DNA from: Linnemannia hyalina
Taxonomy: Eukaryota; Mortierellomycota; Mortierellomycetes; Mortierellales; Mortierellaceae
Reading direction: 5' to 3'
Length of the DNA stretch: 64,000 nt
Assembly: GCA_019671135.1 (NCBI GenBank)
Contig: JAHRHY010000006.1
Coordinates: forward strand, 2,535,277 to 2,599,276
The position numbers were made by a program, and so were the translations under genes. The stretch's first letter is position 1, and each line of letters begins with the position of its first letter. The notes under the pieces are model-generated. The model worked only from the letters and a program-made list of their open reading frames with translations, had not been told where the DNA came from and made no database searches. Below are positions 20,586 through 31,564 of this stretch, in pieces.

Positions 20586-23415
20586 ATGACCGACAACCTG
20601 ACCCTGTACTGTCTTGTTGATGGCGAACCTGTGAAGGATGCCTTCAAGATCAGGGACATCCCATCGTCGCATGACGTCGACGACCTCAAAGACGCAATCG
20701 TACGCAAGAAACCCAACGATTTCCGCGATGTTGATGCGAACAAGCTCTCCCTCAGCTGTGTCTCCATTCATGACGACGGAACCATTCACGACAAGACGGA
20801 GCTGAACAACCCTAGAGCACTCCTCTCCACGCTGTTTGCCGCGAGTCCCGACGACAACACCTACATTATCGTCCAGCGACCTCCTCAAGGTAATGCACAC
20901 GCGTGCTATATTGTCACCTTACTCGTGAGCTTGCATATAATCTTGTTCATCGTACTAACCTCAATTTACACATCCGATTGCACTGACATAGCTCAAGCCT
21001 CTGTTCTTACCCGTGTCTCCGCTCCTCGTTCGGCCCATCCATGGGATAGGTCACGTTCTGGTGAGTGTCATAGATCTAGTTTTAAAACTTTAATGGGTAA
21101 GCTTGTCTCTATTAGCTAACTTTCCTTTTTTCCCCTTTGATTATGCAGTTTCACCCATACAACTGAAGTCTGTTCCGGTGGACCTCATTGAGAAGGAGTT
21201 GGCAGTCGTTCTCAAAGGCGTCGACCATCACCATATCAACCATGCCGTCGATCCAAAGGCCGTCGAATCCTCTCAGAGGAAAAGACTAGGGCCCTTTTAC
21301 AAGAGGACCTTGCCATATCACAATTCAGCGACGGAAACAAGCCTGGTGATGTTGGGACTTGAGCTGGACAAGCAAGCGAGGACGAGCAACGGTGAGACTC
21401 TTTGTTCTATTGTCGAGGACGACATCGGCAAGTTCAGCGGTCACCGAGTGGTCGCCATGGTTGCCCCGTCCGGCTCAGGAAAGACCGCCACTGTCATTGA
21501 TCTGGCAGCCAAGCACTTTGTCGTCTACAGCACCTGTTGTTCTCCGGGTCACACCGTCTCTCCCGACTTCAAGGATCCAAACTTTGTCACGCTTGCCAAA
21601 GACGTCGAGCGTATATATATGAAAAGGACCGAGAGGGAGCCAAGGACATTGCACGAATTGTTGGATCTCGATTCCAATGTAAAGGCACTCGCAGGAGAGC
21701 GCGTCGAGCTCGAGTTCCTTGCGCGGTTTCTTTTCTTGCAGCTGCTTCTCAACGATAATCCCGATCTGGAGCCAATTCAGTTCTTCCGTGAGCAGACCAC
21801 CGGAGGAGCCTCGACTATCTGCGAGTTTGTGCAAGTGCTGCGGGAGTACAACCGCCTAGCGATTCAGTACATGCTCGATGACGTCCAGACCAAGCTTCAG
21901 TCTCTTCTTGTTCCCAAACGACTTGGATTGGTGATTGCCCTTGATGAGGCTCAAGTTGCAGTGACCCACATCTTGTCCGGCAAGCTCCTCTCGCCATCCG
22001 CTTTGATGAAGAGCAGTGACGTCCTCTTCGACAGCAACAACCAAATACGATCCAATTTCCGCCGTGGTTTTCTCACGCCTTTGTCCGCAACACTGAGCAA
22101 CATGCAGGCAACACTAGTGATACTTGGCACAGCCCTCACATTACAGGTTGCCGACCCCGTGTACATGGCCATCGCCAAACCCACTAATTTCTCAAGGATA
22201 ACGGACTTTCCTCAGTTCGACGAAAATGACGTTGACAAAATTCTCGCGGATCTGGTCGATATGTCGGACTGTGAAATCCCACCTGCCAAACGCCGCAAGC
22301 TAAGAGGACGAGCTCGATTTTCCGTTGACGTCGTCAAACGCCTTGCCACACCCTGCTCTTCTCAGGACTCGAAACAAGCTGCTCTCGTTGACGCTGTTGA
22401 CAAGTCGATTGAGCATACAACAAATGGCCTCCGGGTTGGGGTACGCACTATTCTTGAGAGAGACAATACAGGCGAGGCAGCGCGGCTTCTTAGTCGAATG
22501 GTCTTGGCCTATCATCTCCAAGATGCCAAAATTTCGTTCTCGAGCCAACAGCAGGTCGACTTTGTGGACAAGGCCTTGTGTAGGCTTCGACCACATTCTG
22601 ATGACATTCACTTGATCTTGGACGAGCCAATGGTGGTTGAGGCGGTGGAGGCAGAGTTAAGGGCTTCATGCAAGGACCCATCGTTCTTGGAGTACATGGA
22701 TGAGTTATATCGGATTGTCACCAACTTTGGCATGGCTTCAACTTCAAAGGGAGATGGACTGGAACCACTTGTCCGTCGATCGCTTCAACGCTTCAACGGC
22801 TACCGTCTTGTTGATCTTCCTTTCCTTCGAGGTGTCGCATTGCCCAAATGGTGCGACGATCTCAATCTTCAAATCGACGGAATCAACACGGCCAATGGAT
22901 TTGGATATACCGACAGTGGCATTGCCGCCGATCTCGCCTTTCTCGCCGATCGTCCTCCGAACAAGATGCTTATTGCCAACTTTGGCACACGTCCGAATGG
23001 AGCTTGGTTTTTCTCTGACAATCAGTACGCCGGCTCTCTTGCGATCAAGTTCTACAGCAACTCTGTGCCACAGAAAAAGCACAATGAAAACGAGACGTCC
23101 AGCGATATTCGCGCGTGTTTTTTGAAAACGAACGGCACGGAGAGCAAGAACTTGGCCGGCATTCGACGTGCCTACGTGGGTACAGGCACTCCTTCCAACC
23201 TTAGGGGCATCCTCCGGATCCACCTCGAGTTCCCTGACGTCGATCTTGGTATGCCAGCTACCCATGTCAAGACGAACCCTGCGACTGGCGACGAGGATGT
23301 GATGGTGTATATCAATCTTTTGAACATGGACGATTTTTTCTTTGAGGGCATCTCAGAGCACAAGGACGATATGGTCTGGCTGAAAAAGTTGATCAGATTT
23401 GTCTGCCAGAAATAA
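20586..23415 (+). CDS. CRN3: Crinkler effector-type protein with P-loop NTPase core
   Basis: Exons 20586-20889, 20992-21060 and 21149-23415 join in frame (GT-AG introns) to 879 residues. The header starts MTDNLTLYCLVDGE, has KLSLSCVSI in place of the usual LTLWRVSI, and ends IIVQRPPQG. The body has Walker A APSGSGKT near residues 230-237 and Walker B LVIALDEAQ with Asp390, followed by about 490 residues without motifs I can assign. The loss of the LxLW motif is notable because in oomycete CRNs a related motif marks the domain end used for translocation; its role in fungi is not settled. The gene appears intact and shares promoter motif, leader type and intron position pattern with CRN2. Confidence 0.85.
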
Positions 23416-24590
23416 ACGCTTCACGATTTGCAAACCTATTTCTCTTCTTTTTCACCCTTATGTTCTAATGCTACTTCGTCATTTTGACGCCATATTTTGA
23501 ACGCGGCAGCTTGTTTGCCGCAGATCGTGAAACAAATCATTGGACATGTAGCCTTACTAGAATAGTACCCGCGGCTTCGCTCGCGGAGGTGTGGATCAAG
23601 TGTGAAGTGATCAAAAAGTGGTGGTGGTTGAATATTTAAACGTTTATTTGTGTTTGTCAGTTCCTTATTTCTCTCTTGCTTTTCTTGTCTATCTTTTTCC
23701 TGCTTTCTCTTTTTTCTTCTTTTTGTCCTCCCTGACTTTTTTTTTTTATTGACGTCAGATCTCCCACAAATCACGCCGGCATGCCAGGCCTGACTAATCC
23801 AAGCTATGGGAAGGAGGTGTTAGACGGGACCCCTGGGAGTCCGAATGCCTATGGTTACACAACTTGGGTCGCATGAATGCCTTGAAGTGGCCAGCACCGA
23901 GCCAGCCCCCCGCATCCCCTACGCGACCTGTCAGGTGTGATGAGTCGAGATCTCGGGTCAAAGATATTATGTAGCAGTCTCGTTTCTTTCCATTAAATGC
24001 AACACCATCTTGCCATGTACGTGCTGGACAACCTTCTCGTCTGCCTCAGTCAGACCTTGTTTGACAAATCGACTCGTCGCCTTGGCGGGCCAAACCCTGT
24101 CGGCTTTCCTCCCTTGCTCAAACCCGCCTTGTTCTCTCGAGGTATTATTCCTTGGGTCCTCTCCTATTCCACCATTACCCTTGCAACGTACGTGCCATAT
24201 CTCCGTCCGCCAAAAGTCCTCTATCGCACTCACAATACCTTTTTTTCTTTTTACTTCCCTCTGCCAGACGGTCAACGCATGTCACGGTTCTTGAGCTGAT
24301 ACCGGAGGATGTAAAGGCAATGACATTGTTGAAGATCCAGAAGGTTGCAAGAAATAGTCCGGAGAAAAAGGTACCACCTCTGAAAGGCTTTGTAATTCAC
24401 ATATGGACATGGCACCGTAGACAATGTAATTCAGCAAGGGAAGCTTCAATGGCCGGCGTTTTGACTCTTAGACAGCAGAGAAGCGTAGATTAGCGAGTGT
24501 ACATCCAACACACTCCTGCGTTTTCAAAAGAAATGATTAAATCGATATCAATAAAAAGTGTAAATTAGCTGTACAATGCTCCAAAAAGTG
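23416..24590. other. Intergenic region without a supported gene
   Basis: Contains a hairpin-forming CCGCG-GCTTCGCT-CGCGG at about 23570-23588, purine/pyrimidine runs at 23690-23750, and a stretch at 23470-23492 (ACTTCGTCATTTTGACGCC) that recalls the CRN upstream motif. Several open frames between 23997 and 24493 have no recognisable feature. Confidence 0.4.
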
Positions 24591-25825
24591 AATGTTCCGA
24601 CCGGCCCCCAGATTCCTGTTATTCATTCTCTCGATTCGTAGCCTCATTCATTACAACTTGCTTCATTTTGCATGGACCGACATCGGGTCATCGTCGGAAT
24701 CGAAATGCCTGAATCGAATGTTTTTTTTTTTAAATTTTTTTTTTTTGAGGGAAAAGAGAGGATTTATTGTGGCTTAAACAGCCTTAATAGAGTTATTTTG
24801 TGCTATGGTTTTGGTGATTTTGCGAAGTATGGTGTGGATGATATCGCTACTAGATTGAGTGTGTTGATGAAGAAAAAGAACGGTGTTGGCTGTTGAAATA
24901 CCAATGAGGCAACAAGCCAGCAATTGTGAGATAGTGATGTTAAATTGGGGTTTGATATCAAAGGTTGGAGGATGGAGCCTGAATCGAATGAATCAGTTAA
25001 TTGGATTAATGCATCCCGATTTTTTTTCAACTTGCGGGGTCTTTTTAGTTTCTAACTACCTTTAAACTTTAATGAGTTACGTACTGAATCCTATAGGACC
25101 ATCTATCAAAGTTTGTAGTTCTTACTCATAGTCTTTTCTATATGACCTATATGCCTGATTTTAAATGGACTTAGCATGTGTTTAGTTGTGTTTTTTTAAC
25201 CACAAGCTCAGTGCGCTTACTACCGGCAAACTGAAAGCTGGTCCATGTATAAGACATGGAGTGGATTATCATCATAGAAAAGGTACGGGATTATCATAAC
25301 GCTAGCATGAAATATCACTAATGTAAGTATTGTTACATGGAGCTAGCATGATTTCACACATTGTCATGATATTGCGCTCCATAGGGAATAACTGGCCTCT
25401 TACATTGACCACATTTAGATTATACACCATGCGCTACAAATGGCCCAGCTTTCAGTTTGCCGGTAGTAAGCGCACTGAGCTTGTGGTTAAAAAAACACAA
25501 CTAAACACATGCTAAGTCCATGTAAAATCAGGCATATAGGTCATATAGAAAAGACTATGAGTAAGAACTACAAACTTTGATAGATGGTCCTATAGGATTC
25601 AGTACGTAACTCATTAAAGTTTAAAGGTAGTTAGAAACTAAAAAGACCCCGCAAGTTGAAAAAAAATCGGGATGCATTAATCCAATTAACTGATTCATTC
25701 GATTCAGGCATTTCGATTCCGACGATGACCCGATGTCGGTCCATGCAAAAAGAAGCAAGTTGTAATGAATGAGGCTGCGAATCAAGAGAATGAATGACAA
25801 GAATCTGGGGGCCGGTCGGAACATT
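24591..25825. repeat. Large inverted repeat (arms 24591-25244 and 25442-25825)
   Basis: Starting at AATGTTCCGACCGG on the left, the sequence is repeated in reverse complement ending at 25825, with a unique 200-bp centre at about 25245-25441. The arms agree at nearly all positions, except that the left arm holds an extra 270 bp (24721-24990). No gene is seen in it. It could be a foldback transposon or an inverted duplication of unique DNA. Confidence 0.85.
24721..24976 (-). mobile_element. Retroposed insertion with 14-bp target duplication and oligo-A tail
   Basis: GCCTGAATCGAATG occurs at 24707-24720 and again at 24977-24990, flanking a 256-bp insert that begins with T11-AAA-T13 on the plus strand, that is, a poly(A)-like tail on the minus strand. 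The opposite arm of the inverted repeat has the uninterrupted site near 25690-25715. Long duplication plus A tail points to target-primed reverse transcription (SINE, truncated LINE, or processed RNA). I do not recognise the source RNA. Confidence 0.8.
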
Positions 25826-25871
25826 GGTGAATGAGCATTTAAAAAAAAAAGACAATTTTTTGGAACACAGT

Positions 25872-25961
25872 ACATTCTCATCTAATAGTCGCTATGGATA
25901 TCGTCGAGATCTACAGAGATGTAACAAACACCATATGATAATTTGGACGTGAAAGGCCTCC
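25872..25961 (-). repeat. Fragment F of the 495-bp GGAGGCC-ended unit
   Basis: About 90 bp at the GGCCTCC end, reverse orientation, from ACATTCTCATC to GTGAAAGGCCTCC. It abuts the inverted-repeat region on the left and the Gypsy relic on the right. Confidence 0.85.
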
Positions 25962-26357
25962 CTAGAGAGGAAGACGCCCCCACTAGCATCCTTCCTTTAC
26001 CTAGCAACTCTCCCTCTCTTTCCCTTCGAACGCATAGTTCCAAAACTCCCACACATCACTTCTAAACACTCTAAATAAAAAGGGAAGGTGCAACAGTTGA
26101 ACCTCCGATCAGAGTAGCTTTAGATAACTAGACACACACTACCATAATACATCCACATCTCTTACTTCCACTCCTCCTAAAGTTGCATGGTAGCAAAGGT
26201 TCACCAATCTACTGACCAGACCCCAGACCCCCCAGTACAAACCCCAGACCCCTCCAGTTCCCCTGACACCTCACCCAGCACCTCTTCCATCCCCTCGCCC
26301 TGTCTTTCCCCTATCGACACGTATTTTATCACAGATTTTTTATCGGAACTCACCATC

Positions 26358-27368
26358 ATGAACAACGACAACCAATCCCTTCCCACCATCATTGAACTCG
26401 ACACCACCTCCAAACCCGCCAAGTATGACGGCACTCGCGATGGCTTCAAATGCCTTGCGTGGCTAAAGGAGGTGCAACGCTACTTTACCATGAAGAACGT
26501 ACCTGACAGAAAACGCACCATTCATGCCGTCAACCTCCTTAACCAAACCTCTCTCCTCTGGTGGGAATCCCTTAACATCGACGACACCTGCGAGTACCTC
26601 ACCTTCACAACCTTGTTAAAGAAGGCATATATGCCTGACGGCTTCCTTGAACACGTCCGCGGCCTCCTCCTCAATGCCAAGCTCACCACCAACCTCGCCG
26701 AGTACCTTACCCGCATCCGCCTCTATATGAACATTTTACTTGCGGAGGATCCCACCGGCCGCGTCTTCCTTGAATCCACCGTCAGAGTTGTTTTTCTCCA
26801 AGGCTGCCCCGACGACCTGAGGCAATTACTTCAGACTGATCAGGTATCTAACCCCAACAACACTTTTTTCGACATGTGCTCCAAGGCTGAAGGATTTGAC
26901 ACCATCTATGCTTTCGGACCCAGAGGCGCCACCAAGGGTATGTTCGCCAAGGCTATGAATAACATCCGCTCACAAACCCCGACCTCCAACTCAGCCCCAA
27001 CCTCCGCCCCCGCCTTCGACCCAATGGCGATGGAGATTGATAACATCAGTGTCGACCCCACCACCCGCGCACTCATGTCCTCGGTCCAGTCCCTCACTAT
27101 CGCTGTCAACGCTATGGCATCCCAGTTCAACAACCAGCAACAGCAACAAAACCGCCCGCGCCTTGCCCGCCTCACCGATGAAGAAAGACTATACTTGGAG
27201 AACAACAACGGCTGTTTCAAGTGCCGCCGACCCAATGCCGGACATTACTCCTGGGACTGTGGGAAAAACCGCAATACGCCCCGACCTCCCAGGTCCCAGG
27301 CCGTTAACAACATTGCTTACGCGGGCAACCCCCCAACAGACCAGTCGGGAAATGCCCCCAGCAACTAG
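26358..27368 (+). CDS. G3 gag
   Basis: Frame open from before the primer-binding site; the likely start is ATG 26358 (MNNDNQSLPT), by position relative to the G2 gag. It has the retrotransposon capsid region (YDGTRDGFKCLAWLKEVQRY) and a zinc knuckle CFKCRRPNAGHYSWDC near the end. Gln/Asn/Pro-rich linkers as in G2. Ends at TAG 27368. Structural protein of the virus-like particle. Apparently intact, though its pol is not. Confidence 0.8.
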   Translation: MNNDNQSLPTIIELDTTSKPAKYDGTRDGFKCLAWLKEVQRYFTMKNVPDRKRTIHAVNLLNQTSLLWWESLNIDDTCEYLTFTTLLKKAYMPDGFLEHVRGLLLNAKLTTNLAEYLTRIRLYMNILLAEDPTGRVFLESTVRVVFLQGCPDDLRQLLQTDQVSNPNNTFFDMCSKAEGFDTIYAFGPRGATKGMFAKAMNNIRSQTPTSNSAPTSAPAFDPMAMEIDNISVDPTTRALMSSVQSLTIAVNAMASQFNNQQQQQNRPRLARLTDEERLYLENNNGCFKCRRPNAGHYSWDCGKNRNTPRPPRSQAVNNIAYAGNPPTDQSGNAPSN

Positions 27369-28873
27369 GTGCAGTCCAGGACCCAGTTGCCGAAACCCCC
27401 TCCCTTTACCCCAGCGGTGAAGGGAGTGCTCACACACCAGAGTTAAGCTCAAAGAAAAAATAAAAAAGTCGCCAGATCTATCAGTTGAAAGTACTTCTAG
27501 CCAAACTCAGATTTCAAACTCAATTTGTGATGCTCACTCCCCCCCACCCTGGCACCTTCACTGGACCAGACCCCAACCTTTGACTCGTCCCATATTGTGT
27601 CTAGAACTTCAGATGGCCCAGACCTGGACCTGACCGCCCCTGTTGTGTCGACCACACCGCCTACGAAGCGACAGTTGAGAAGACGGAGACAAAAGCAATT
27701 GCGTCTCTGTTCATTTTCTATCGCCGAGGCTGAGCGCCAACTGCTCACTTTTAATTGCCTTGTCAGCGGCTTTCCGGCTCGCGTGCTGATTGATGGCGGT
27801 GCTGAAGGTAATGTGATCAGTACCTCATTTCAAAAGAAAAACAATTTGTCACGAACCGTTATCAACCCCATTCCTGTCCTCCTTCCCAACGGCTCATCCT
27901 CCATCACCAACCATACTGTCAACATCACCATCGAACGCAACGGCTACTCCGACACTCTCGAACCCATTCTCTGCCCACTCAAGAAATACGACCTGATTCT
28001 GGGAAAACCATGGCTCACACACATCAACCCTCAAATCAACTGGCGTACAAATGCTCTACACTTCACCCACAACAACACATCCATCAAATGGGACTGCACA
28101 GGATTTAAATCAAACAGCATCCAAACCCGCACCAAACGTCTCCTCCTCTCCCACCTACACTTTCATACCATGGCTACCCTCCCCGGCTCGGACATATTCT
28201 TGGCTCTGGTCAAGTCCTCGAAGGATCTGCAGAAGGACAAGGACAGGAATGACAAGGACTCACCATCGCCACCCAAGCGCCCTCTTATGACACTTGAGAT
28301 CAGGTCAATCGTCGAAGATGAGTTTAAGGACGTATTCCCCAACACACTTCCCAGCGGCCTCCCACCAGACAGAGGCGATGCGATGAAAATCGAGACAGAC
28401 CCCACAGCAGACCCACCATTCAAGCCAGTCATTCGCCTCTCCATTGCAGAACTCGACGAACTCAGGAAGCAGCTGGATGAATTACTCGCCAAAAAATTCA
28501 TCAAGCCCAGTACATCACCTTACGGCGCTCCAGTACTTTTCGTTCGGAAAAGGATGGCACCCTGCGTATGTGCGTGGACTACCGAGCTTTGAACGGGATC
28601 ACCAAGAAAAATCGGCATCCACTCCCCAGGATCGACGAGCTAATTGACCGTTTTCGTGGCGCACGTTATTTCAGTAAACTGGATCTACTCTCAGGATACC
28701 ACCAACAGAGGATCTACAAACCACACACATACAAAACGGCATTCCGATGCAGATATGGACACTTTGAATTTAACGTCGTCCCATTTGGCCTCACCAACGC
28801 ACCCGCCTCCTTCTCCAACATGATGCTAAGGGTACTCGACCCGGTTTTGGATAAATGGGTTGTTGTCTATCTA
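27369..28873 (+). pseudogene. G3 pol, frameshifted and truncated
   Basis: Contains retropepsin (RVLIDGGAEGNVIS, where the usual DSG/DTG is DGG), then the RT start with SGLPPDRGDAMKIETDP and SPYGAPVLFVRK. At about 28549 one A is missing in the A run: FVRK continues as RMAPC here, and one more base would give KDG-TLRMCVDYR. RT continues to DKWVVVYL, where the foldback element replaces the catalytic DD. A further frame break lies near 27466-27590. Confidence 0.8.
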
Positions 28874-29158
28874 GGAGGCCATCCATGTTCGGCTCCACCA
28901 ACCATAGACTACAGTATAAAAATATCTGTCAACACCTATTAAAACAGTGTGTTCCTTGAGAGTACAACAAATCTCATCAGCTTTTTCCTTCCACCAGTCT
29001 CCATTTTCTACATTCACCACCACTACTTTGTAACATCATCTACTTTAGCTGAGAAAGCCTTGGACATGATCATCTCATATTGGATCCTGGATATTACAGA
29101 TAGTAATTTCCTTTCCAATATGAGATGATCATGTCCAAGGCTTTCTCAGCTAAAGTAG
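28874..29158 (+). repeat. Foldback element, truncated copy (first 285 bp)
   Basis: Starts GGAGGCCATCCATG after CTA and matches the complete 451-bp copies at 29159 and 50297 through the loop and into the right arm, stopping at GCTAAAGTAG where the second copy begins. It interrupts the G3 reverse transcriptase. Confidence 0.9.
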
Positions 29159-29609
29159 GGAGGCCATCCATGTTCGGCTCCACCAACCATAGACTACAGT
29201 ATAAAAATATCTGTCAACACCTATTAAAACAGTGTGTTCCTTGAGAGTACAACAAATCTCATCAGCTTTTTCCTTCCACCAGTCTCCATTTTCTACATTC
29301 ACCACCACTACTTTGTAACATCATCTACTTTAGCTGAGAAAGCCTTGGACATGATCATCTCATATTGGATCCTAGATATTACAGATAGTAATTTCCTTTC
29401 CAATATGAGATGATCATGTCCAAGGCTTTCTCAGCTAAAGTAGATGATGTTACAAAGTAGTGGTGGTGAATGTAGAAAATGGAGACTGGTGGAAGGAAAA
29501 AGCTGATGAGATTTGTTGTACTCTCAAGGAACACACTGTTTTAATAGGTGTTGACAGATATTTTTATACTGTAGTCTATGGTTGGTGGAGCCGAACATGG
29601 ATGGCCTCC
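29159..29609 (+). mobile_element. 451-bp foldback (long-hairpin) element, complete
   Basis: Perfect or nearly perfect palindrome: GGAGGCCATCCATG at the left, CATGGATGGCCTCC at the right, arms of about 210 bp, loop about 30 bp (around TCCTAGATATTACAG). No coding capacity except chance frames. A second complete copy is at 50297-50747 with the loop inverted. It resembles a MITE or snap-back element mobilised in trans. No target duplication at this copy. Confidence 0.9.
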
Positions 29610-29871
29610 ATATATATATTCCATAGTACCCCAAATAGTTTGATCCTTACCTAGTAACTTGAATAATACTTTGTCTACACCTTGAAAACCCATATCTGAC
29701 TCCCTATTCCCTTTGTTCTCTTCCTCCACCTCTCTTCCTGATCCTGCCTAAGAAAAGGTCAACTCTGCCTTGTTCTAGTCTAGATTCTCGACATTACTAG
29801 GTCAAACAACTTTGACCTGTTTCTTATCCTTTCTGTTTCCCTGTTCCTATAACCCTCCCTCCTACCCTACA
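29610..29871 (+). other. Leader region of a Gypsy relic (G5)
   Basis: A/T-rich start (ATATATATATTCC), then C/T-rich DNA leading into the gag ATG at 29872. No LTR or primer site recognised. Confidence 0.4.
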
Positions 29872-31047
29872 ATGACACCCGAAGAACGACAAGCAGCCGA
29901 TGAGGCCTTTACCACCCTCCAGAACCGTGTTCTTGCTCTCGAGGAAACCCTCGAAAGACACAGAGAGATTCTTGATCTTTTCCTCACTCACAAGGATTTA
30001 TTTGCCCAGCTCTCCACCCACTTGGAACCAAGATTCATTAACCTTGAAAAGTCCCTCTCGTCTCTGGAGGATGTGGTTAGACGTGATGAACTCGATCGTG
30101 CCCTGGCTACCCAGCGCGATAACATTCTTGCCAGTATAAAAGTTATGGTCGACGTTTCTCCCTCCCGCTCATCTGCCCCCTCCAAGCCCAGGTTTGAGGC
30201 CCCCACTGCCTTCTCTGGAAAAAGGGAAGACTGGAAGACTTTCCAATCGCAGTTGGAGCTATTCTTCCTCAATGCCGCTCCCTTGTACCCCACCGATGCC
30301 GAAAAAATCATGTTCTCTATTTCTCGCCTCGGCGACACCGCAGCATTCAAGTATATGGAGAAACATATACCGTCCTTCAAGCTCCCCGCGGAAGAAAGAC
30401 CCCTTCTCCTCAGTGACCTCAATGTGTACTTTAAGTCCATGTCCAAGACTTTTGGAGTCACCAACGCTCACGTTTTGGCCGAGTCCCAGCTCCGAGCCCT
30501 GAAACAAAGGGATTCTGCACTGGACTACACGAACAAGTTCATCAACCTTGCCGCGGATACCAAGTGGAATGATGCTGCTATGATCTCGCAGTATCGCATC
30601 GGATTGAAAGAGTCTGTCCAGGAAACAATGGCTATACACGATGAACCCGACACATTTGCAGATTTCTCTCAACTGGCTATTGACATCGACAATCGACACT
30701 TCGGCTACTCTTTTACAAAATCTACTCAAGCTCGATCATCCACCGCCCGTTCCTCAACTACATCAATCGCTCCTCCACGTACTACTTCTTCTGTCCCTCC
30801 TGCTTCAACTCCTTCCATGGCCATGGATCTTAGCCAGGCTCAACATCGACCCATTGACGCTCAAGAAAAACAACGCCGCAAAGACAACAACCTTTGCACC
30901 TACTGTGCTGCCGACGACCATTGGCTTAAGGACTGTCCTACGAAGCCCAAGTTCTCCCCCCGGCCTTTCTCTAAGAATACTCAATCCGTCGCCGCTGCTC
31001 AGGCCACTTCTGATGTATCATTCGATTTGGGAAAAGACGAAGCCTAG
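29872..31047 (+). CDS. G5 gag (relative of G1 gag)
   Basis: 391 codons from ATG 29872 (MTPEERQAADEAF). It has a coiled-coil-like N-part (LALEETLERHREILDLFL), the capsid core (TAFSGKREDWKTFQSQLELF, DTAAFKYMEKHIPSFKLP) and a zinc knuckle CTYCAADDHWLKDC. The same order and many identical blocks are in the G1 gag at 60867-62162. The stop TAG at 31047 is followed by pol sequence in the -1 frame. Intact frame, but its pol is only a stub. Confidence 0.85.
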   Translation: MTPEERQAADEAFTTLQNRVLALEETLERHREILDLFLTHKDLFAQLSTHLEPRFINLEKSLSSLEDVVRRDELDRALATQRDNILASIKVMVDVSPSRSSAPSKPRFEAPTAFSGKREDWKTFQSQLELFFLNAAPLYPTDAEKIMFSISRLGDTAAFKYMEKHIPSFKLPAEERPLLLSDLNVYFKSMSKTFGVTNAHVLAESQLRALKQRDSALDYTNKFINLAADTKWNDAAMISQYRIGLKESVQETMAIHDEPDTFADFSQLAIDIDNRHFGYSFTKSTQARSSTARSSTTSIAPPRTTSSVPPASTPSMAMDLSQAQHRPIDAQEKQRRKDNNLCTYCAADDHWLKDCPTKPKFSPRPFSKNTQSVAAAQATSDVSFDLGKDEA

Positions 31048-31367
31048 TAAAGCACGCAGAAGTCCACCTAGGCTTACTCTATAATTTTTCTTCTGCCGAC
31101 CCCAATGATTCTGACTCTGTACCTATCACCATCCCCGTCACTCTTTATTTTCAAGGATCTTCACTTCCTGTTAATGCAATGATCGACTCGGGAGCCACTA
31201 TTTCTTTTATTCATCAAAACCTTGCCAAACAGTACGACCTCCCTCTTGCTCAACACCGCCTTGCCATTTCTCTTGCCGACGGATCCGTTCAGACCTCACA
31301 ACATGCCACTCGCCTTGTCATGCAGTCAAGTTCGGATCACTTTGAGTTGCAATCCTTTCAATTAATT
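31048..31367 (+). pseudogene. G5 pol stub (protease start)
   Basis: Retropepsin signature MIDSGATISFIHQNLA with SLADGSVQTSQH, close to the G1 pol start. It is cut at 31367 by a G1-type LTR, after about 100 codons. Confidence 0.85.
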
Positions 31368-31564
31368 TGTCAAGAAAGCAGACCAAGCAATAGAATGAAG
31401 TAGATAAAGAGAACCTTGATCAAGGACTAAGAAATGAGTATAAGGAATAGGTTAAAGAGTATGTTGTATTGGCGATACCAAGTAAAGAGCTATAGATTTG
31501 CTATCTAAGGCCCTTTTATACTCGTTAGGGCGAAGTCACAAGAGCAAGCTCTTGTCTCGTGACA
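31368..31564 (-). repeat. G1-family LTR at a chimeric junction
   Basis: 197 bp, TGTCAAGAAAGC to TCTCGTGACA. Left flank TAATT and right flank ATATC are not duplicated. It joins G5 pol to an unrelated minus-strand gene fragment, so it most likely marks an ectopic LTR-LTR exchange rather than a clean insertion. Confidence 0.9.

Larger units (their letters stand above)
26089..28873 (+). mobile_element. Ty3/Gypsy relic G3, cut by a foldback element
   Basis: A short LTR-like segment (26089-26187, TGCAACAGTTGAACC to AAAGTTGCA) is followed at once by TGGTAGCAAAGGTTC, the same primer-binding site as in G2. It is preceded by a polypurine AAAAAGGGAAGG, which normally stands before a 3' LTR, so two elements may once have been arranged in tandem. 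gag and pol follow and are close relatives of G2. The element ends inside the reverse transcriptase at 28873. Confidence 0.75.

Noticed and set aside
23570..23588. CCGCGGCTTCGCTCGCGG hairpin as an RNA gene or terminator
   Set aside because: A single short hairpin without further conserved structure. Noted only in the intergenic description.
23997..24493. Overlapping frames after CRN3
   Set aside because: Three frames are open at once and none shows a motif, splice logic or codon bias that sets it apart.
26089..26187. A 99-bp LTR as proof of a complete G3 element
   Set aside because: No matching second LTR is in the window and a polypurine tract precedes it, so only a partial or tandem arrangement is supported.
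29460..29654. Frame MVVNVENGDWWKEK in the foldback arms
   Set aside because: It is within a palindrome, appears in both arm orientations, and only runs into neighbouring pol by chance at 50598.
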